Source of the DNA: Sinotaia quadrata
Taxonomy: Eukaryota; Mollusca; Gastropoda; Architaenioglossa; Viviparidae
Assembly (NCBI GenBank): GCA_028829895.1
Contig: CM054178.1
Coordinates: forward strand, 66,888,835-66,952,834
Length of the DNA stretch: 64,000 nucleotides
Reading direction: 5' to 3'
The position numbers and the translations under genes were made by a program. Position 1 is the stretch's first letter; each line of letters starts with the position of its first letter. The notes under the pieces were generated by a model that had not been told where the DNA came from, ran no database searches, and was given only the letters and a program-made list of their open reading frames with translations. Positions 36,897 through 48,910 of the stretch are shown here, one piece after another.

Positions 36897-38054
36897 TTCA
36901 AGTTTATGAGTTTTAAGATATTGCTTCAAGTTTACATACAAAATAATTTAACAAAATTTACAAGTACGAATTATATCAAAATTCAAATGCACAATCAAAT
37001 GGATCAAATGTACATGTAGCGATATAATTAGATTTCTGTACAGGAGAGTTTAGTAGAAACTGGATAAAGTTTGATATCAAACTTGCATGTAGAGATTGGA
37101 TACAGTTTAACCGTAGGTTCGGAATCAGGTTATATGCAGGGTTTTCTGCAAGGTTTTATGCAGGGTTTTCATCTCATTTACAAGTAGGAATGGGATCATA
37201 TTTGCAGCCAGGCACCGGTCGAGTTACATACATGAATTAGAGCATGTTCACTTGAAAGGGATGGAATTGAGCTTACATTTACGTTAGGATCAATTTACAT
37301 GCCAGGCTTGGACCATATCTACATGTTGAATTTTACAATATTTCATTTATATACGCACTCACTAAATCAATCAGATATACGTTCACATGGATAAATGTAT
37401 ATGAACGGATCGCGAAAATTTACAATTATCGAACAGTTCATTTGCAATGTTGCGATCCATTGGTTTAAATGTAGGTTTGGATCCAATGCAAGTGGAGTGG
37501 GTGCCCTCGCTAAAAATAGAACTCTTATATTCAAAGATTCACCCATCCACCCCTACTGTTGAAGACAAAATGATACATTTCAGTTGTTGGGCAAGGCTGA
37601 GATATTTACACTCATGTTCATCTTTTACATTCCGCAATGAGTCTTCGGAGAAACACTGGAACAGTTGTCAGACACCTTCCAGACAACCTGTAGATGGCAG
37701 TTCTGTACAGTTTTTTCTCGTCATTAACATTTGCCAGTGAAGCTTGATAGCTGTTTACTGTGAAAGATTTTCGGAGAGCAAAGCACTCAACAGGATGGAA
37801 GTTTTCTGTGTGACTATATTTATATAAAGGTTTTGGCACCTTGGCAGATTTGTTTATGAACGATCAAAGCAGACTAGTTTGAGTCAATTTCTTTCAGGCC
37901 TCCAGCATTTCTTTCAGCAATAGGCAGTTTTTCTCTTATGATGTCATACTTTTCTGTCAGATCTACATTGTCCTCAGGGCAATAGAAATGGCAGTGGTAG
38001 TGGGGGTGAGTGAGCATGGTGCTGAAGAAGGGAATGCAGGCACGGTTCCAATAA
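36897..38054. other. Non-coding stretch
   Basis: The left part (36897-37440) carries eroded echoes of the CAAGTTTACAAGTA arrays. The right part (37440-38054) is less repetitive, with open frames of 70-97 codons on both strands that match no family I know. Confidence 0.5.
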
Positions 38055-38465
38055 TTCTGGGGAGAAATGTCATGTTTGATATATACGAGCACTATATTTC
38101 TTATATACGATCTTATATATGGGGAGAAATTTCATGTTTCAGTAGATCTTATATATGGGGAGAAATTTCATGTTTAGATAGAACTTATATCTGGTGAGAA
38201 ATTCCATGAATCAGTATATCGTATATCTGAGAATACATTTCATGTTTCAGTGACATGTGGAGAGAAATTTCACATTTCAGTATATCGCATATCTGAGAAG
38301 AAATTTCACGTTTCAGTGATATGTAGGGAGAAATTTTAGGTTTCAATAGATCTTACATGTGGGAAGACATTTCATGTTTCAGTAGCTCTTATAACTGGGC
38401 AGAAATTTTATGTTATTGTACATCTTGTATCCGAGGACAAATTTCATGTTTCAGTAGATCTTGTG
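38055..38465. repeat. Minisatellite, about 36-bp units x 11
   Basis: Core GGGGAGAAATTTCATGTTTC followed by AGTAGATCTTATAT, diverged and with indels. Confidence 0.9.
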
Positions 38466-38654
38466 ACTTCGTTCACTGCGGTAATCAAATATAATTATCT
38501 TCAGTAAAAGGGATCGAAGGCGGATTTCTCAAGGGTGTGTGTAGGCGTGAGCCGAGGTCAGTGGGCGTGAGTTGGAGACCCTACGCGTAACGGAAGGAAA
38601 GTGGTTATAATAATCGTTACTGCTGGTTTCCAAGGTGGTTCAGTATTACGTCAT

Positions 38655-38930
38655 AAGATACTTTATAGTAGTCATGAACATTAATTACGACTTATAAATT
38701 TTACTACTTGAGTTACTTAAAGCATTATTTTACTACTTAAATTAAAACAACATTTATTTTTAAATTACTAAAACACTTCTTACTTAAATCAATAAAATGT
38801 TTACAATTTAAATTAGTAAAACAGTTATTACTTAAATCAATAAAATGTTTATTGTTTAAATTACTAAAACATTTATTCAATAACTTACCATTTTAATTTA
38901 TTACTTAAATTACTAACGTACTCACTAATA
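38655..38930. repeat. Diverged AT-rich tandem repeat
   Basis: TTACTAAAACATTTATTACT and TAAATCAATAAAATGTTTA recur about five times. Confidence 0.75.
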
Positions 38931-39234
38931 AAATTATATAATATACAGAAAATATATTTTTTAAAGCGCCACTTAAATTACAGAAGACAGTAACTTAATT
39001 CCTTATCACATGTATATAATTTCTTTCTATTTTAGTTCATATCCCATTTTCTAGGTCGCCTGTGTTCAAGTTATTGTTATTATAGTACCATTAGAATTTA
39101 AAATACACAATTCCATAAAAATGTTCTAACTACTAATAGTTTCATTGACGCAAGTTTCTATATAATTTGTACATGATATATACGTATCACGTAATCACCA
39201 AAGCAGAGTTTCGTAATTCTTCGATAATCTAACA
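38931..39234. other. Non-coding spacer
   Basis: AT-rich. Nothing recognised. Confidence 0.5.
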
Positions 39235-39425
39235 GCTTGTACTACTACAGATTGACATACTTCTCGATAATCTAACAGTTATCATGTCCATACCTTGTAC
39301 TACTACAGATTGACATACTTCTCGATAATCTAACAGTTATCATGTCCATACCTTGTACTACTACAGATTGACATACTTCTCGATAATCTAACAGTTATCA
39401 TGTCCATACCTTGTACTACTACAGA
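39235..39425. repeat. Minisatellite, 58-bp units x 3.3
   Basis: Near-identical copies with CTTGTACTACTACAGATTGA and CTTCTCGATAATCTAACAGT. Confidence 0.95.
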
Positions 39426-39599
39426 ATGGCATATTCACATAGATGCAATGATAATTAGCATCGTGCTTCGCTTTTCCTTTTTGCGATCCGCACCCAATCT
39501 GCGAATGACATGGAATCTTTAGCTGGGAGTGTATTTACTATAGGCATGCAACGTTCGTTAATTTCATTGTAGGGGTTCACTTTTCTGTTGACAAGCGGA

Positions 39600-39770
39600 C
39601 GTATGGAGGAACGTCGAGAATTTCATGCGACAAGGGAAAAGTCGAGAATTTCAATAAAGTAAACGGAAAGTCGGGAATTTCATAAGACAAATGGAAAATC
39701 TGGAATTTCATAAAACAAAAAGAAAGACAGGAATTTCATAAGACAAAAGGAAAAAGGGAATTTCATGAAA
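39600..39770. repeat. Minisatellite, about 28-bp units x 6
   Basis: GGAATTTCATAAGACAAATG followed by GAAAATC; clear drift along the array. Confidence 0.85.
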
Positions 39771-41959
39771 CAACCGGTGTTAACTCTGTTTTTTTTAGAA
39801 AAAAATCGAAGTGGCTTTGTTCTTGAGTTTGACAGACATTGGTTAAAAATGATTAATGGTTTTCTGGCACAAGAAGAAATTGCTCTGACTACAAACGTAA
39901 GACACAGCGGAAGGTGTGTCTACTGTGAACGATTGAAAGGACTGCTTAAGGTACTTCTGCCAAGATCGTGCAAGCGAAGACTTTGACTCAGCTCAAAACA
40001 ACTATTTTGTCTCAGTGCCAAGACAACGGTTGGATCAACTGTTAGATCCCTTACTGATCCTCACTCATCTGGCAGTCTAGGGCGCAGGTTTTCATTGTCA
40101 GTGCGCACAGGAGAGTATTTCCTGTTTCAAACAAAACCGGAAACGATCAAATCGAAAGAACAATTCAAACGGTACGGTCGTCAAACAATCTTAGTTTCTA
40201 AAGTTACTAAAACATTTTTTTAAAATAGCACGTACAGATAGAGTCACAGTTACAAATAGTGTTAGGTCAAAGAATAGATGTAGATACGCTTAGAGTAAAG
40301 CTTTTCTAAAACATAAGTTTGGATTCTTGTAACCCGTCAATAGATAGCGAACTAGTTCTTAAAGAGAGTGTAATGGATTTGATTAGAGCGATTTTGTTTT
40401 TTCAACAAGCTAGAGGATTACCAACTCATGGCAACAAATGGATGTAAATGAAATTCTGCTGCTGTGATTCAGCTGGATAAATTATTTCCCTTGTACAACA
40501 AGTTTGCTTCTATGACAACACCAACAACCAGGCCTTCTTTATTACTTAGCGGCTGCAAGATGTGTTTCTAAATTTGTACCCAGATAGTATCCTTTATCAT
40601 CATAAAGTGTAACTGTTACAGTTACGTTTTGAAGTGATAACCTCTTTTGTCTGGAAATGTAACTATTTCAGATCAATATCAGTTTCTCGAAGCCATTACT
40701 TTTCCTTCATGCCACCATTACAATTTTTTTTTTAAAATTGATCAACTCTCCTGCTCTGCTAGTGTAAGAGCTAGAACAGGTATATTTCCCTACTACAGTA
40801 ATTATTACAATATTAAATTGATTCTGGCATTTTCTAACAAAAGAAACTATTATACAAAAGTTAAATAATGATACCATTTCTCTCGAATACATCAATCGTT
40901 ATAGACGTAGTGAAATGTGATTTCGACTTTCATGAAGTAAAGTATCCCTTACAGATCGGATTAAATACGACTAGATTCCTAATGATATAATCAATCCGCA
41001 CACGTTCACTATAAATGTAACTTTTTCTAAATGATGCACCATCAGATGACGCTCGTTCTATACTAATATCTCCTTTTTTACACATCAATTTAAAGTTAGT
41101 TACAAGAATTTATTTTCTAATGTAAGTATTGCAAATATCCGTCAAACTACGAGGACATCATGTCTGCACATATATAAGCAAAACTAACGACAAGCACAAT
41201 TTTAAGGTAATGCAAACAGCAGAGATGGATTTCAATTTCCTCATCCGCCTCGTTCTGGAAACGTAATCTTTTCAGGCCAATCTAAATATCAGGAGCACAT
41301 TCGTTTGCTACCACTACAATGATTAAAGATCAACACTTCCGATGTGACTGATGCCACTTCACTGCTAATGTAATAATTTGAGATTGATCAAACTGCGATA
41401 GAAAGCACATTTCTCTGCTAAGGCAACTATTATTGGCAGGCGACAATTTGAATTTTGATTAAACTATTTCTACACTAATGCATTTCGAAAAAAATAATCA
41501 TTAGTGTTTTGTTTTTTTGCTAGAGTAATACCATAAATGCCATATGGGTGACGTGTGGAATCAGCCTGCTTAGAGAATAAATTACTGACTACAAATACTT
41601 ACAGTGATGGAGATCTGATCTCTGCGAGTGTTCCTCATGTCTGAAGTCTATTCAGGTAAGTGCATTAGCAGACTTGTCAGATATATATGTTTCTTTCTTC
41701 GATTTTGTCGCAATTCTTTCTGCGCAGTTCGACCACCTGTTAACAATACAAGAGAGAACAAAGTTAGCATAAGATATTGGTTTGGTGCACGGTAGCAAGT
41801 GAATAAAAACTATATATACATATACACAGTGAGTTATTTGAACATGGATCATATTCACGTGTCAAATCGCATGCTATTCCCCATTCCTACACTGAAAGAT
41901 TCTCCCCTTACCGAAGCATATTCACTTATTGACCCCCTAATTTTAAGTGAATATCTTTA
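39771..41959. other. Non-coding stretch
   Basis: About 2.2 kb with no recognised gene. Weak echoes of a diverged repeat (CTACTAATGTAACTNTT) appear at 40640-41480. A TATACA run lies at 41813-41828. Confidence 0.55.
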
Positions 41960-42478
41960 TCGTACCAAGATACGAACTATAATCTATATCGTATCAAGAC
42001 GTGAACTAAAGTCTATATCAGGGGTGTGACTGGCCCTAGTTGTTGTTCTATTGTTTGAAAATGGCCCACTAATGAAAAATGTTGCACACCCCTGGTCCAT
42101 ATCGTATCAAGACGTGAACTATAGTCTATAATCGTATCAAGACGTGAACTGTAATCAGTCTATATCGTATCAAGACGTGAACTGTAGTCTATAATCGTAT
42201 CAAGACGTGAACTGTAATCTATATCGTATCAAGACGTGAACTGTAGTCAGTCTATATCGTATCAAGACGTGAACTGTAGTCTATATCGTATCAAGACGTG
42301 AACTGTAGTCAGTCTATATCGTATCAAGACGTGAACTGTAATCTATATCGTATCAAGACGTGTAGTCAGTCTATATCGTATCAAGACGTGAACTGTAATC
42401 TATATCGTATCAAGACGTGAACTGTAATCTATATCGTATCAAGACGTGAACTGTAACTATATCGTATCAAGACATGGA
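41960..42478. repeat. Minisatellite, 27-32-bp units x about 16, interrupted by a MITE
   Basis: Unit ATCGTATCAAGACGTGAACT followed by GTAATCTAT or GTAGTCAGTCTAT (a 4-bp insertion variant). The two length variants alternate irregularly. A mobile element splits the array at 42019-42094. Confidence 0.96.
42019..42094. mobile_element. Short hAT-like MITE, 76 bp, with 8-bp target duplication
   Basis: The element begins CAGGGGTGTGACTGGCCC and ends GTTGCACACCCCTG, so its termini are inverted repeats of about 10 bp (CAGGGGTGTG), with GGGCCA blocks further in on both sides. It is flanked by GTCTATAT (42011-42018) and GTCCATAT (42095-42102), an 8-bp target duplication with one difference. CAGGGG-type ends and 8-bp duplications are typical of hAT transposons. 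It has no coding capacity, so movement would need a transposase elsewhere. The host sequence on both sides is the same minisatellite. Confidence 0.85.
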
Positions 42479-42554
42479 ACGATAAAGAGAAGTACGCATC
42501 AAGTCCTTCTCTTGCTTACCACTATTGAAATGCTTTGTAATCAAATTCATCCGT

Positions 42555-42838
42555 ATTGTGAAGGATAGTTATTCTGTTGAGTATTGTGAAGGATAGTTAT
42601 TCTGTTGAGTATTGTGAAGGATAGTTATTCTGTTGAGTATTGTGAAGGATAGTTATTCTGTTGAGTATTGTGAAGGATAGTTATCCTGTTGAGTATTGTG
42701 AACGATAGTTATTCTGTTGAGTATTGTGAAGGATAGTTATTCTGTTGAGTATTGTGAAGGATAGTTATTCTGTTGAGTATTGTGAACGATAGTTATTCTG
42801 TTGAGTATTGTGAACGATAGTTATTCTGTTGAGTATTG
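42555..42838. repeat. Minisatellite, 28-bp units x 10
   Basis: Highly homogeneous ATTGTGAAGGATAGTTATTC followed by TGTTGAGT. The variant GAACGATAG marks the later units. Confidence 0.97.
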
Positions 42839-44280
42839 CGGGTCTATCCCAGTCAGAGTTCGGAAGCTACCGATCTGTTATATCATTCGTCTCTATTCTT
42901 AGCGTTAGGAATTGATCATAGCAAGGAAGGAGCCCAGTAAAACTCTAAACCTACACATCCCATCCCCTATCCCTGCCATTCCATCTTCCATTAAGCCACA
43001 CCATTTCGAAAAGAAATCATGTCATGAAAATATATACAGTAAAATTCTTTATGAATTCGATTTATTTTGAATTACTCCTTCTTGTAATTAAATTAAGTGC
43101 TGACATTGTTGACATTGTTCAAACTGGCGAGAAAAATTGATAATTTAAGTTCCTGCCTATTCTGAGCCGCATACTAAACTAAAGAAAATCAACTGACATA
43201 TTTCAACTAGCAGTTGTTATATTTGCTTTCTTGAATACTGTAGCTACACAGTTGTCCAGAATAAGTTGTTCAGGTGAATTATAGATACAATTATAGCAAA
43301 TTCTGCAAATGAGAATGATGAGAAACCACAAAAATAGCGCTCGACTGCAAATTTTACTCGGTATCTAAATCAACAAAGCTGTGATTGGATCTGACAACTA
43401 AATCAAGTGCATATATTTACTCTATCAGAAATAGGTTCAAACAATCTTATGTTCGCTCTCTCTTGAGCTGCACACCGAGGAAAGCGATCTTTGAAACGTA
43501 GATAACTAAATATAAGTAAGCAGAGTGGTCAAAGAAAACTTCTTTAAGTGGCACCGCTAGGCCTTCCACAACATCCAGGTCGTGTATGCAGTCACTGAAT
43601 CCATTTCCAACGGAAATCGTAACACGTGTGCTGTTGATCACGTGATCACAAGTGAGCACTATCACACTAAGTCAGTGCAGTAGTGGAATCCTGGTATTCA
43701 GTGGCGGGACGACATACGCCCTGCAATATCGTGGTAAGTAGGTCACTCATTATCGTGGTTCAAGTAGGTCATTTATTAATTGGATATAGAATTACACACG
43801 CTTGCAGATTGATTCTCGGCGAACGTTAAATGTGACGCAGAATTCTTGCAGAAGGTTGCACTGAGAAGACATTCGTTCATGAGATTTTAAGTATCAATGA
43901 TTGTTTATTTTTTATGAATGAGTACTTGGGACGTTAACTAGCAATGAGTATATATCTTTTATGAACGAGAGCACTCGGGACGTTAACTAGCAATGAGTGC
44001 TTATTTCTTAGTCACGAAATATGTCACAATCAATCACAACTAAGTTAAAATCACAGTTAATGAAATAAGGCAACAGTGAGTCTATTATCCGTCGAAGTTT
44101 TTCCCTTCAAAGAACGTGAACATTTCCACACTGATGACCCTGAGCTGGACACAACTCCAGGAGAGTTATGTTCATATCTTCGCTGACTGTTTTTCATTTG
44201 GAATCCATAAATTAGGGACTCATAAATTCAACGCACGCAGCCACAGACTTCTGCTAGCGAACTGGGAAAAGGCCGACCCG
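42839..44280. other. Non-coding stretch with paired E-boxes and a short duplication
   Basis: CACGTG E-boxes at 43623-43628 and 43639-43644; the second is the core of the 14-bp palindrome TGATCACGTGATCA (43635-43648). A duplicated segment (GGGACGTTAACTAGCAATGA) occurs at about 43928 and 43977. No gene is recognised. Confidence 0.55.
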
Positions 44281-44660
44281 AACACTCTAGCCAGGCGGTC
44301 GCTTGGTTTTATATATTTAGGCCACACTTGACAATCTCCTAATCAAATCGAGGCGGGTCTGCGACCGAATGCAACATGCAAGAGTAAAAACCGATGTTAG
44401 CAGGAGATACAGTCTGAGAGACGGCCGCAGCAAAATCAAGCCTCTGTGAGAGTGTCTGAACACATCTCTTTGACTGACGCGACCCCTGGAGCACGAGCTG
44501 GCAGACAAGCTGCACGAGCCTTAATCCCAAAGGTTCTGTCATCGACTGCTGAATGATACAGCGCGACTCTCACTCTAATTTGACCCTGACCCTGTTCCAT
44601 ATATATATATATTTCACGTAGATACATTCCCCCTGGCAGCAAAGGCTTGCTGGGGGACAG
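44281..44660 (-). promoter_or_regulatory. Possible minus-strand TATA promoter
   Basis: On the minus strand 44315-44307 reads TATATAAAA, a textbook TATA box, followed downstream by an unusually GC-rich segment (toward 44250). The region up to 44660 is also richer in CG than its surroundings. The direction would suit the Shaw gene or a separate transcript. A TATA match alone is common in AT-rich DNA, so this stays tentative. Confidence 0.25.
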
Positions 44661-44917
44661 AATTCTAAGCGATAAAAAAAAAGGTGCATGACGTCATAAA
44701 ACTAAACGGTGAAACATGGGCTCGTTGTGTGCGGAACAGAATTTATATACTCCATGTCAAAATGGTATATGTTGGCTAACAGGTCGCACGTGCTCAAGTC
44801 CTCGAAACTGCTTGCACTGCCTGTCTGCGCCAGTGAACTACAGAAGTCATTAGTGATTTGGTCGAGTAAAAGAAAAAAAACAAAAATATTCACGTGACGT
44901 TGCTCGCCTGAATATGT

Positions 44918-45005
44918 GAAGGCTCAGACCTCATCCTGTGAAGGCTCAGACCTCATCCTGTGAAGACTCAGACCTCATCCTATGAAGGCTCAGACCTCAT
45001 CCTAT
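44918..45005. repeat. Minisatellite, 22-bp units x 4
   Basis: GTGAAGGCTCAGACCTCATC followed by CT, four copies. Eroded relatives with GTGAAGATATACA continue to about 45150. Confidence 0.92.
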
Positions 45006-45939
45006 GAAGATATACACTCCGATTTGTGAAGATCTACAACCTCAATGTGCTAAGGAATAAAGCTCTTATGTGAAGATATACATGTCATATTGTAAAGTTA
45101 TGCGCCTCAAATGTACATTTGTGAAAGTATACAATTTAATATGTGATAAAATACATCCCAGTCTCTGTGTCACCACTGTACTCTGTGGTGACTTTGTAAT
45201 AATGAATCATATCAATATTAGTGTTTAGTTATGATGCAAAACATGTACACATACTGATGTAGAGTATGAGCCATTGGTTATATATGCATGTCTGCAACTA
45301 TTACACCAATATGTGAGTGCGCCGGCTACAATTCGACTCATAGCCCCAATTCATTTATTAAACCGAGAAATAGATTTTATTAGTATATGTAGAGATGGAC
45401 AGAGAACAAGACATAATCATGAGACCATCACTATAAGTTATGATAAAGTATAAACAAAGAAATTACGTTTCATTAACAGATATGCAAAACTGAAGAATTA
45501 ATAAACTTTTAATAAAAAGAAAAGTTTAACAATTTTTAAAGAATCTGCAGAATACATTATGCCCTATTTCTCGTCATACGGTGATTTTGGGATTAACCTC
45601 TGATTACGTTCAAGCCATACTGTAGTCACTGTCACAATCAGAACTTAACTTCAGCTTCAATGTTCTGGCACGAGGTATGTCACGCTGGTAGATGCTCCAT
45701 AGGACATGACATAAATAATATCAGAATCAGGCATCCAAAGCCCTCATCAGAGATTTCAGAATAAGATAGAAAATGAACCATGAAGGAGACAAAATCCTGA
45801 AACACGTAATGGCAGAGCCAAAGTACACTGCAATTTACTACATTAATACATACTAATTTTTGGCATCTTCCTCTGCAAAATAAACTGAAGGTTATAGATG
45901 TTTCAACTAATATAACATTTTTAATAAACCTAGCCAATC
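45006..45939. other. Non-coding stretch
   Basis: Eroded tandem units at the left, then AT-rich DNA. A minus-strand frame of 85 codons (45680-45937) has no recognisable domain. Confidence 0.55.
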
Positions 45940-46297
45940 ACATAATACAGAGACGTCTTTACCCTATCTGGCCAAGGGTCTTCTGCTCCATATACAACCA
46001 CATAATACAGAGACGTCTTTACCCTTATCTGGCCAAGGGTCTTCTGCTCCATATACAACCACATAATACAGAGATGTCTTTACCTTATCTGGCCAAGGGT
46101 CTTCTGCTCCATATACAACCACATAATACAGAGACGTCTTTACCTTATCTGGCCAAGGGTCTTATGCTCCATATACAACCACATAATACAGAGACGTCTT
46201 TACCTTATCTGGCCAAGGGTCTTCTGCTCCATATACAACCACATAATGTGTGTCTTTACCTTATCTGGCCAAGGGTCTTCTGCTCCATATACAACCC
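45940..46297. repeat. Minisatellite, 60-bp units x 6
   Basis: Very homogeneous: CACATAATACAGAGACGTCT, TTACCTTATCTGGCCAAGGG, TCTTCTGCTCCATATACAAC. As 60 is a multiple of three, a frame remains open for five units. Confidence 0.97.
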
Positions 46298-47094
46298 GTG
46301 CTAGGGAGGAACTCAGCTTCAATATTTGCCCAAAGAGTCGTTTTGCAAAGAGTAAGAAACAGCATTTATATCATGGTTTTATTACTCTTGAAACCAAACC
46401 CATCTCTACCCATACTTACCCCTGATCCATCAAATTCAAATCCATGACTTTCTCACACCTTCCACCCTACATTCTGTCAGCACACATGTGACGTATCCAA
46501 TAATAAGTTTGCAATTACGTCAGCGTAAGAATTGCATAATACCTAATCAAAGCCAAAACCAAAATTCCAGATCTAATGTTGGAGCCAACATGCAATTGTT
46601 AGAGGTCAGGGTTCCAGTGTTTTACTGGACAAGAACAACATCCATACCCTGCATCTACATCTACTTAACAGATTAATTTCTCCTTACATCCTTGTCCATT
46701 GTGGATTTCACATCCAAAAATAAATTTTATGTAACAATTTTAAATCATTCAAATCAGCAATCACTTCTCATTTTAAAATTTTAGATCAAAATATGAAAAT
46801 TTATATAAAAATGTGGGACAATTCCCCATCGTATGACACTCTGAAAGTATATCCTTCTATATGTGACATAACATATAAATGTACATAGCATATGTGAGAA
46901 GGAAGTCACACCAGTCTAAGGACGTTTCATGACTCAATATATGAAGATGTATACCTATATAAGTGAATATATTCATCTCAGTATTTGACGGTATGCAGCT
47001 CAAAATATGAAGGTTCATTACCTCAATATTTGAAGGTAAATAATTCAAAATGCAAGGTGTACAGCTTACTTCATGAAATTGTACGCTTTAATAT
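46298..47094. other. Non-coding stretch
   Basis: No gene. Eroded tandem units with ATATGTGAAG and GTATACCTCAATAT lie at 46845-47094 and lead into the next array. Confidence 0.55.
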
Positions 47095-47372
47095 GTGAAG
47101 ACATAGTTCTTATGATTACTTATTTACGTCAGTATTCAACTGTTGGCAATGAATACTGCCCACAGTAAGAACTGCAGACTCGGTAACATCTGAAGACATA
47201 GTTCTTATGATTGCCTATTTACGTCATACTCAACTGTTGAAAATGAATACTGCCCACAGTAAGACCTGCAGACTCGGTAACATCTGAAGACATAGTTCTT
47301 ATGATTGCCTATTTACGTCATACTCAACTGTTGACAATGAATACTGCCCACAGTAAGACCTGCGGGCTGGAT
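47095..47372. repeat. Minisatellite, about 94-bp units x 3
   Basis: Copies share AAGACATAGTTCTTATGATT, TATTTACGTCATACTCAACT and CTGCCCACAGTAAGACCTGC. Confidence 0.95.
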
Positions 47373-47974
47373 AAGAGAAAGTGGTCGCAAATGACGCCAC
47401 CTTCACATTAAATTCAAATTTTCTATTCCATTTTTCTTCAAAGTTAAATTAAACGACTAGCGATATCGGGAACGCATGAAAAGTAGCCTAATCATCAACA
47501 TTATTCTAGCGAAGTTTTTCTTCTCTTTTTCTTATCTTTGAAAATGAATGGTGAACCTTAGCTTTACTGGAGCCAATGTGGGACATTAAAAATGCATAAA
47601 TAGGGGTTAGGAAGATTGAAGATATTCTTTCGTATTTTTATTTAGTTTTTTTTCATTTAGGTTTTATGACTATAGCCTCACCACAGCATGAATTTCTGGG
47701 AAAGTGTTAGAAAAGAAATGTGTCGGATAATTGAACTAGTGAGAAAATTTTATTGATAATAATAAAGAAAATTGCCATTTAATACAGCCTATGTAAAATT
47801 GAAATTTGTTTGCATTTCAAAAATCCATAATCTACTGAAGGCTTACAAGATAATTTTTTTATGACAACCTTCAAAGATCAAGTAGCAATTTTTCATATTT
47901 CTTTTAACATAAATATTTCTTGAGTGCGTTCTTTTATTCTTATTTTCTGTAGAAATAATACAGTAACATTATAT
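47373..47974. other. Non-coding stretch
   Basis: AT-rich. Nothing recognised. Confidence 0.6.
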
Positions 47975-48180
47975 TTAATACTGCACATTATCCACATTTA
48001 TATATTTAATACTGTACATACACCGTTTTAATTATCCACAGTAATATTATATTTAATGCTGTATTTAATACCGTTTTAATTATCCACAGTAGCATTATAT
48101 TTAATACTGCAAATACACCGTTTTCAATTATCCACAGTAATATTATGTTTAATACTTCACACACACCGTTTTGATTATTA
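47975..48180. repeat. Minisatellite, about 47-bp units x 4
   Basis: ACCGTTTTAATTATCCACAG and TAATATTATATTTAATACTG recur with small indels. Confidence 0.9.
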
Positions 48181-48554
48181 TAGCTCGGAAACATGCTGAA
48201 TCATGCAAATGACAGTCAATACATTATACTCATTAATATATTATTACACTTTATATTTTGGTTAAAATCTAGTATTTCCTCTCTAAAAGACATAATATAT
48301 TTATTTCTCTCTCAGATTTAGGCTGTAGACGGCAATACAGAAACTATTTCAGGGTGAGGCGCAATATTCATAAATGCATTCTATCAAGTGCATTGCATCA
48401 CTTTAAATCGAAAACATTTACTATGTTGGATTAACAAGAAAACAGAGAGCACGCCCCTCAAAAACAAGAGGTCTTAACAGAGGTGTACTATTCTTTCTTC
48501 AATGTTCAAATAAATTCACGCTGGTAAAAGCAATATTAAAATTCAATAACAAAA
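48181..48554. other. Non-coding spacer
   Basis: AT-rich. Nothing recognised. Confidence 0.55.
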
Positions 48555-48705
48555 ATCAAGGAGTTCGGTGGCTGCGAGGTAAAGGCAATAGCCCTGCATA
48601 CACAATGTATGGGGTTGAAACGATTCCTTGGTCCAGGGACTTTTCTTGATCGATGTACTCCTCTTGCATGTTGAGCATAATGGTCCTAAGTGTAAGCGCT
48701 TAGAC
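48555..48705 (+). mobile_element. tRNA-derived SINE
   Basis: An A-box-like TGGCTGCGAGG (48569-48579) and a B-box-like GGTTGAAACGA (48613-48623) are 44 bases apart, the spacing of an internal RNA polymerase III promoter. CCCTGCATACACAATGTATG between them can form an anticodon-like arm. The downstream text CCTTGGTCCAGGGACTTTTC resembles the tRNA-unrelated body of molluscan SINEs as I remember them. It is not a functional tRNA. Confidence 0.65.
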
Positions 48706-48910
48706 CTCTTTGGAGAATGAACACGGATATAATGCCCATTATTATTAATGTACAATGAACACGGATATAAATCCCATTATTATTAATGTACATTGAACAC
48801 AGATATAAATCCCATTATTATTAATGTACATTGAACACAGATGTAATGCCCATTATTACTAGTGTACAATGAACAAAGATATAATACCCATTATTGCTAA
48901 TGTACAAAGA

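Noticed and set aside
43447..43665. 72-codon minus-strand frame
   Set aside because: Plausible amino-acid mix but no family match and no acceptor or donor pair; left as non-coding.
45680..45937. 85-codon minus-strand frame rich in hydrophobic residues
   Set aside because: No recognisable domain, no splice context, AT-rich DNA where hydrophobic frames are common by chance.
46074..46304. Plus-strand frame with repeated SLPYLAKGLLLHIQP
   Set aside because: Pure translation of the 60-bp minisatellite; no flanking coding signal.
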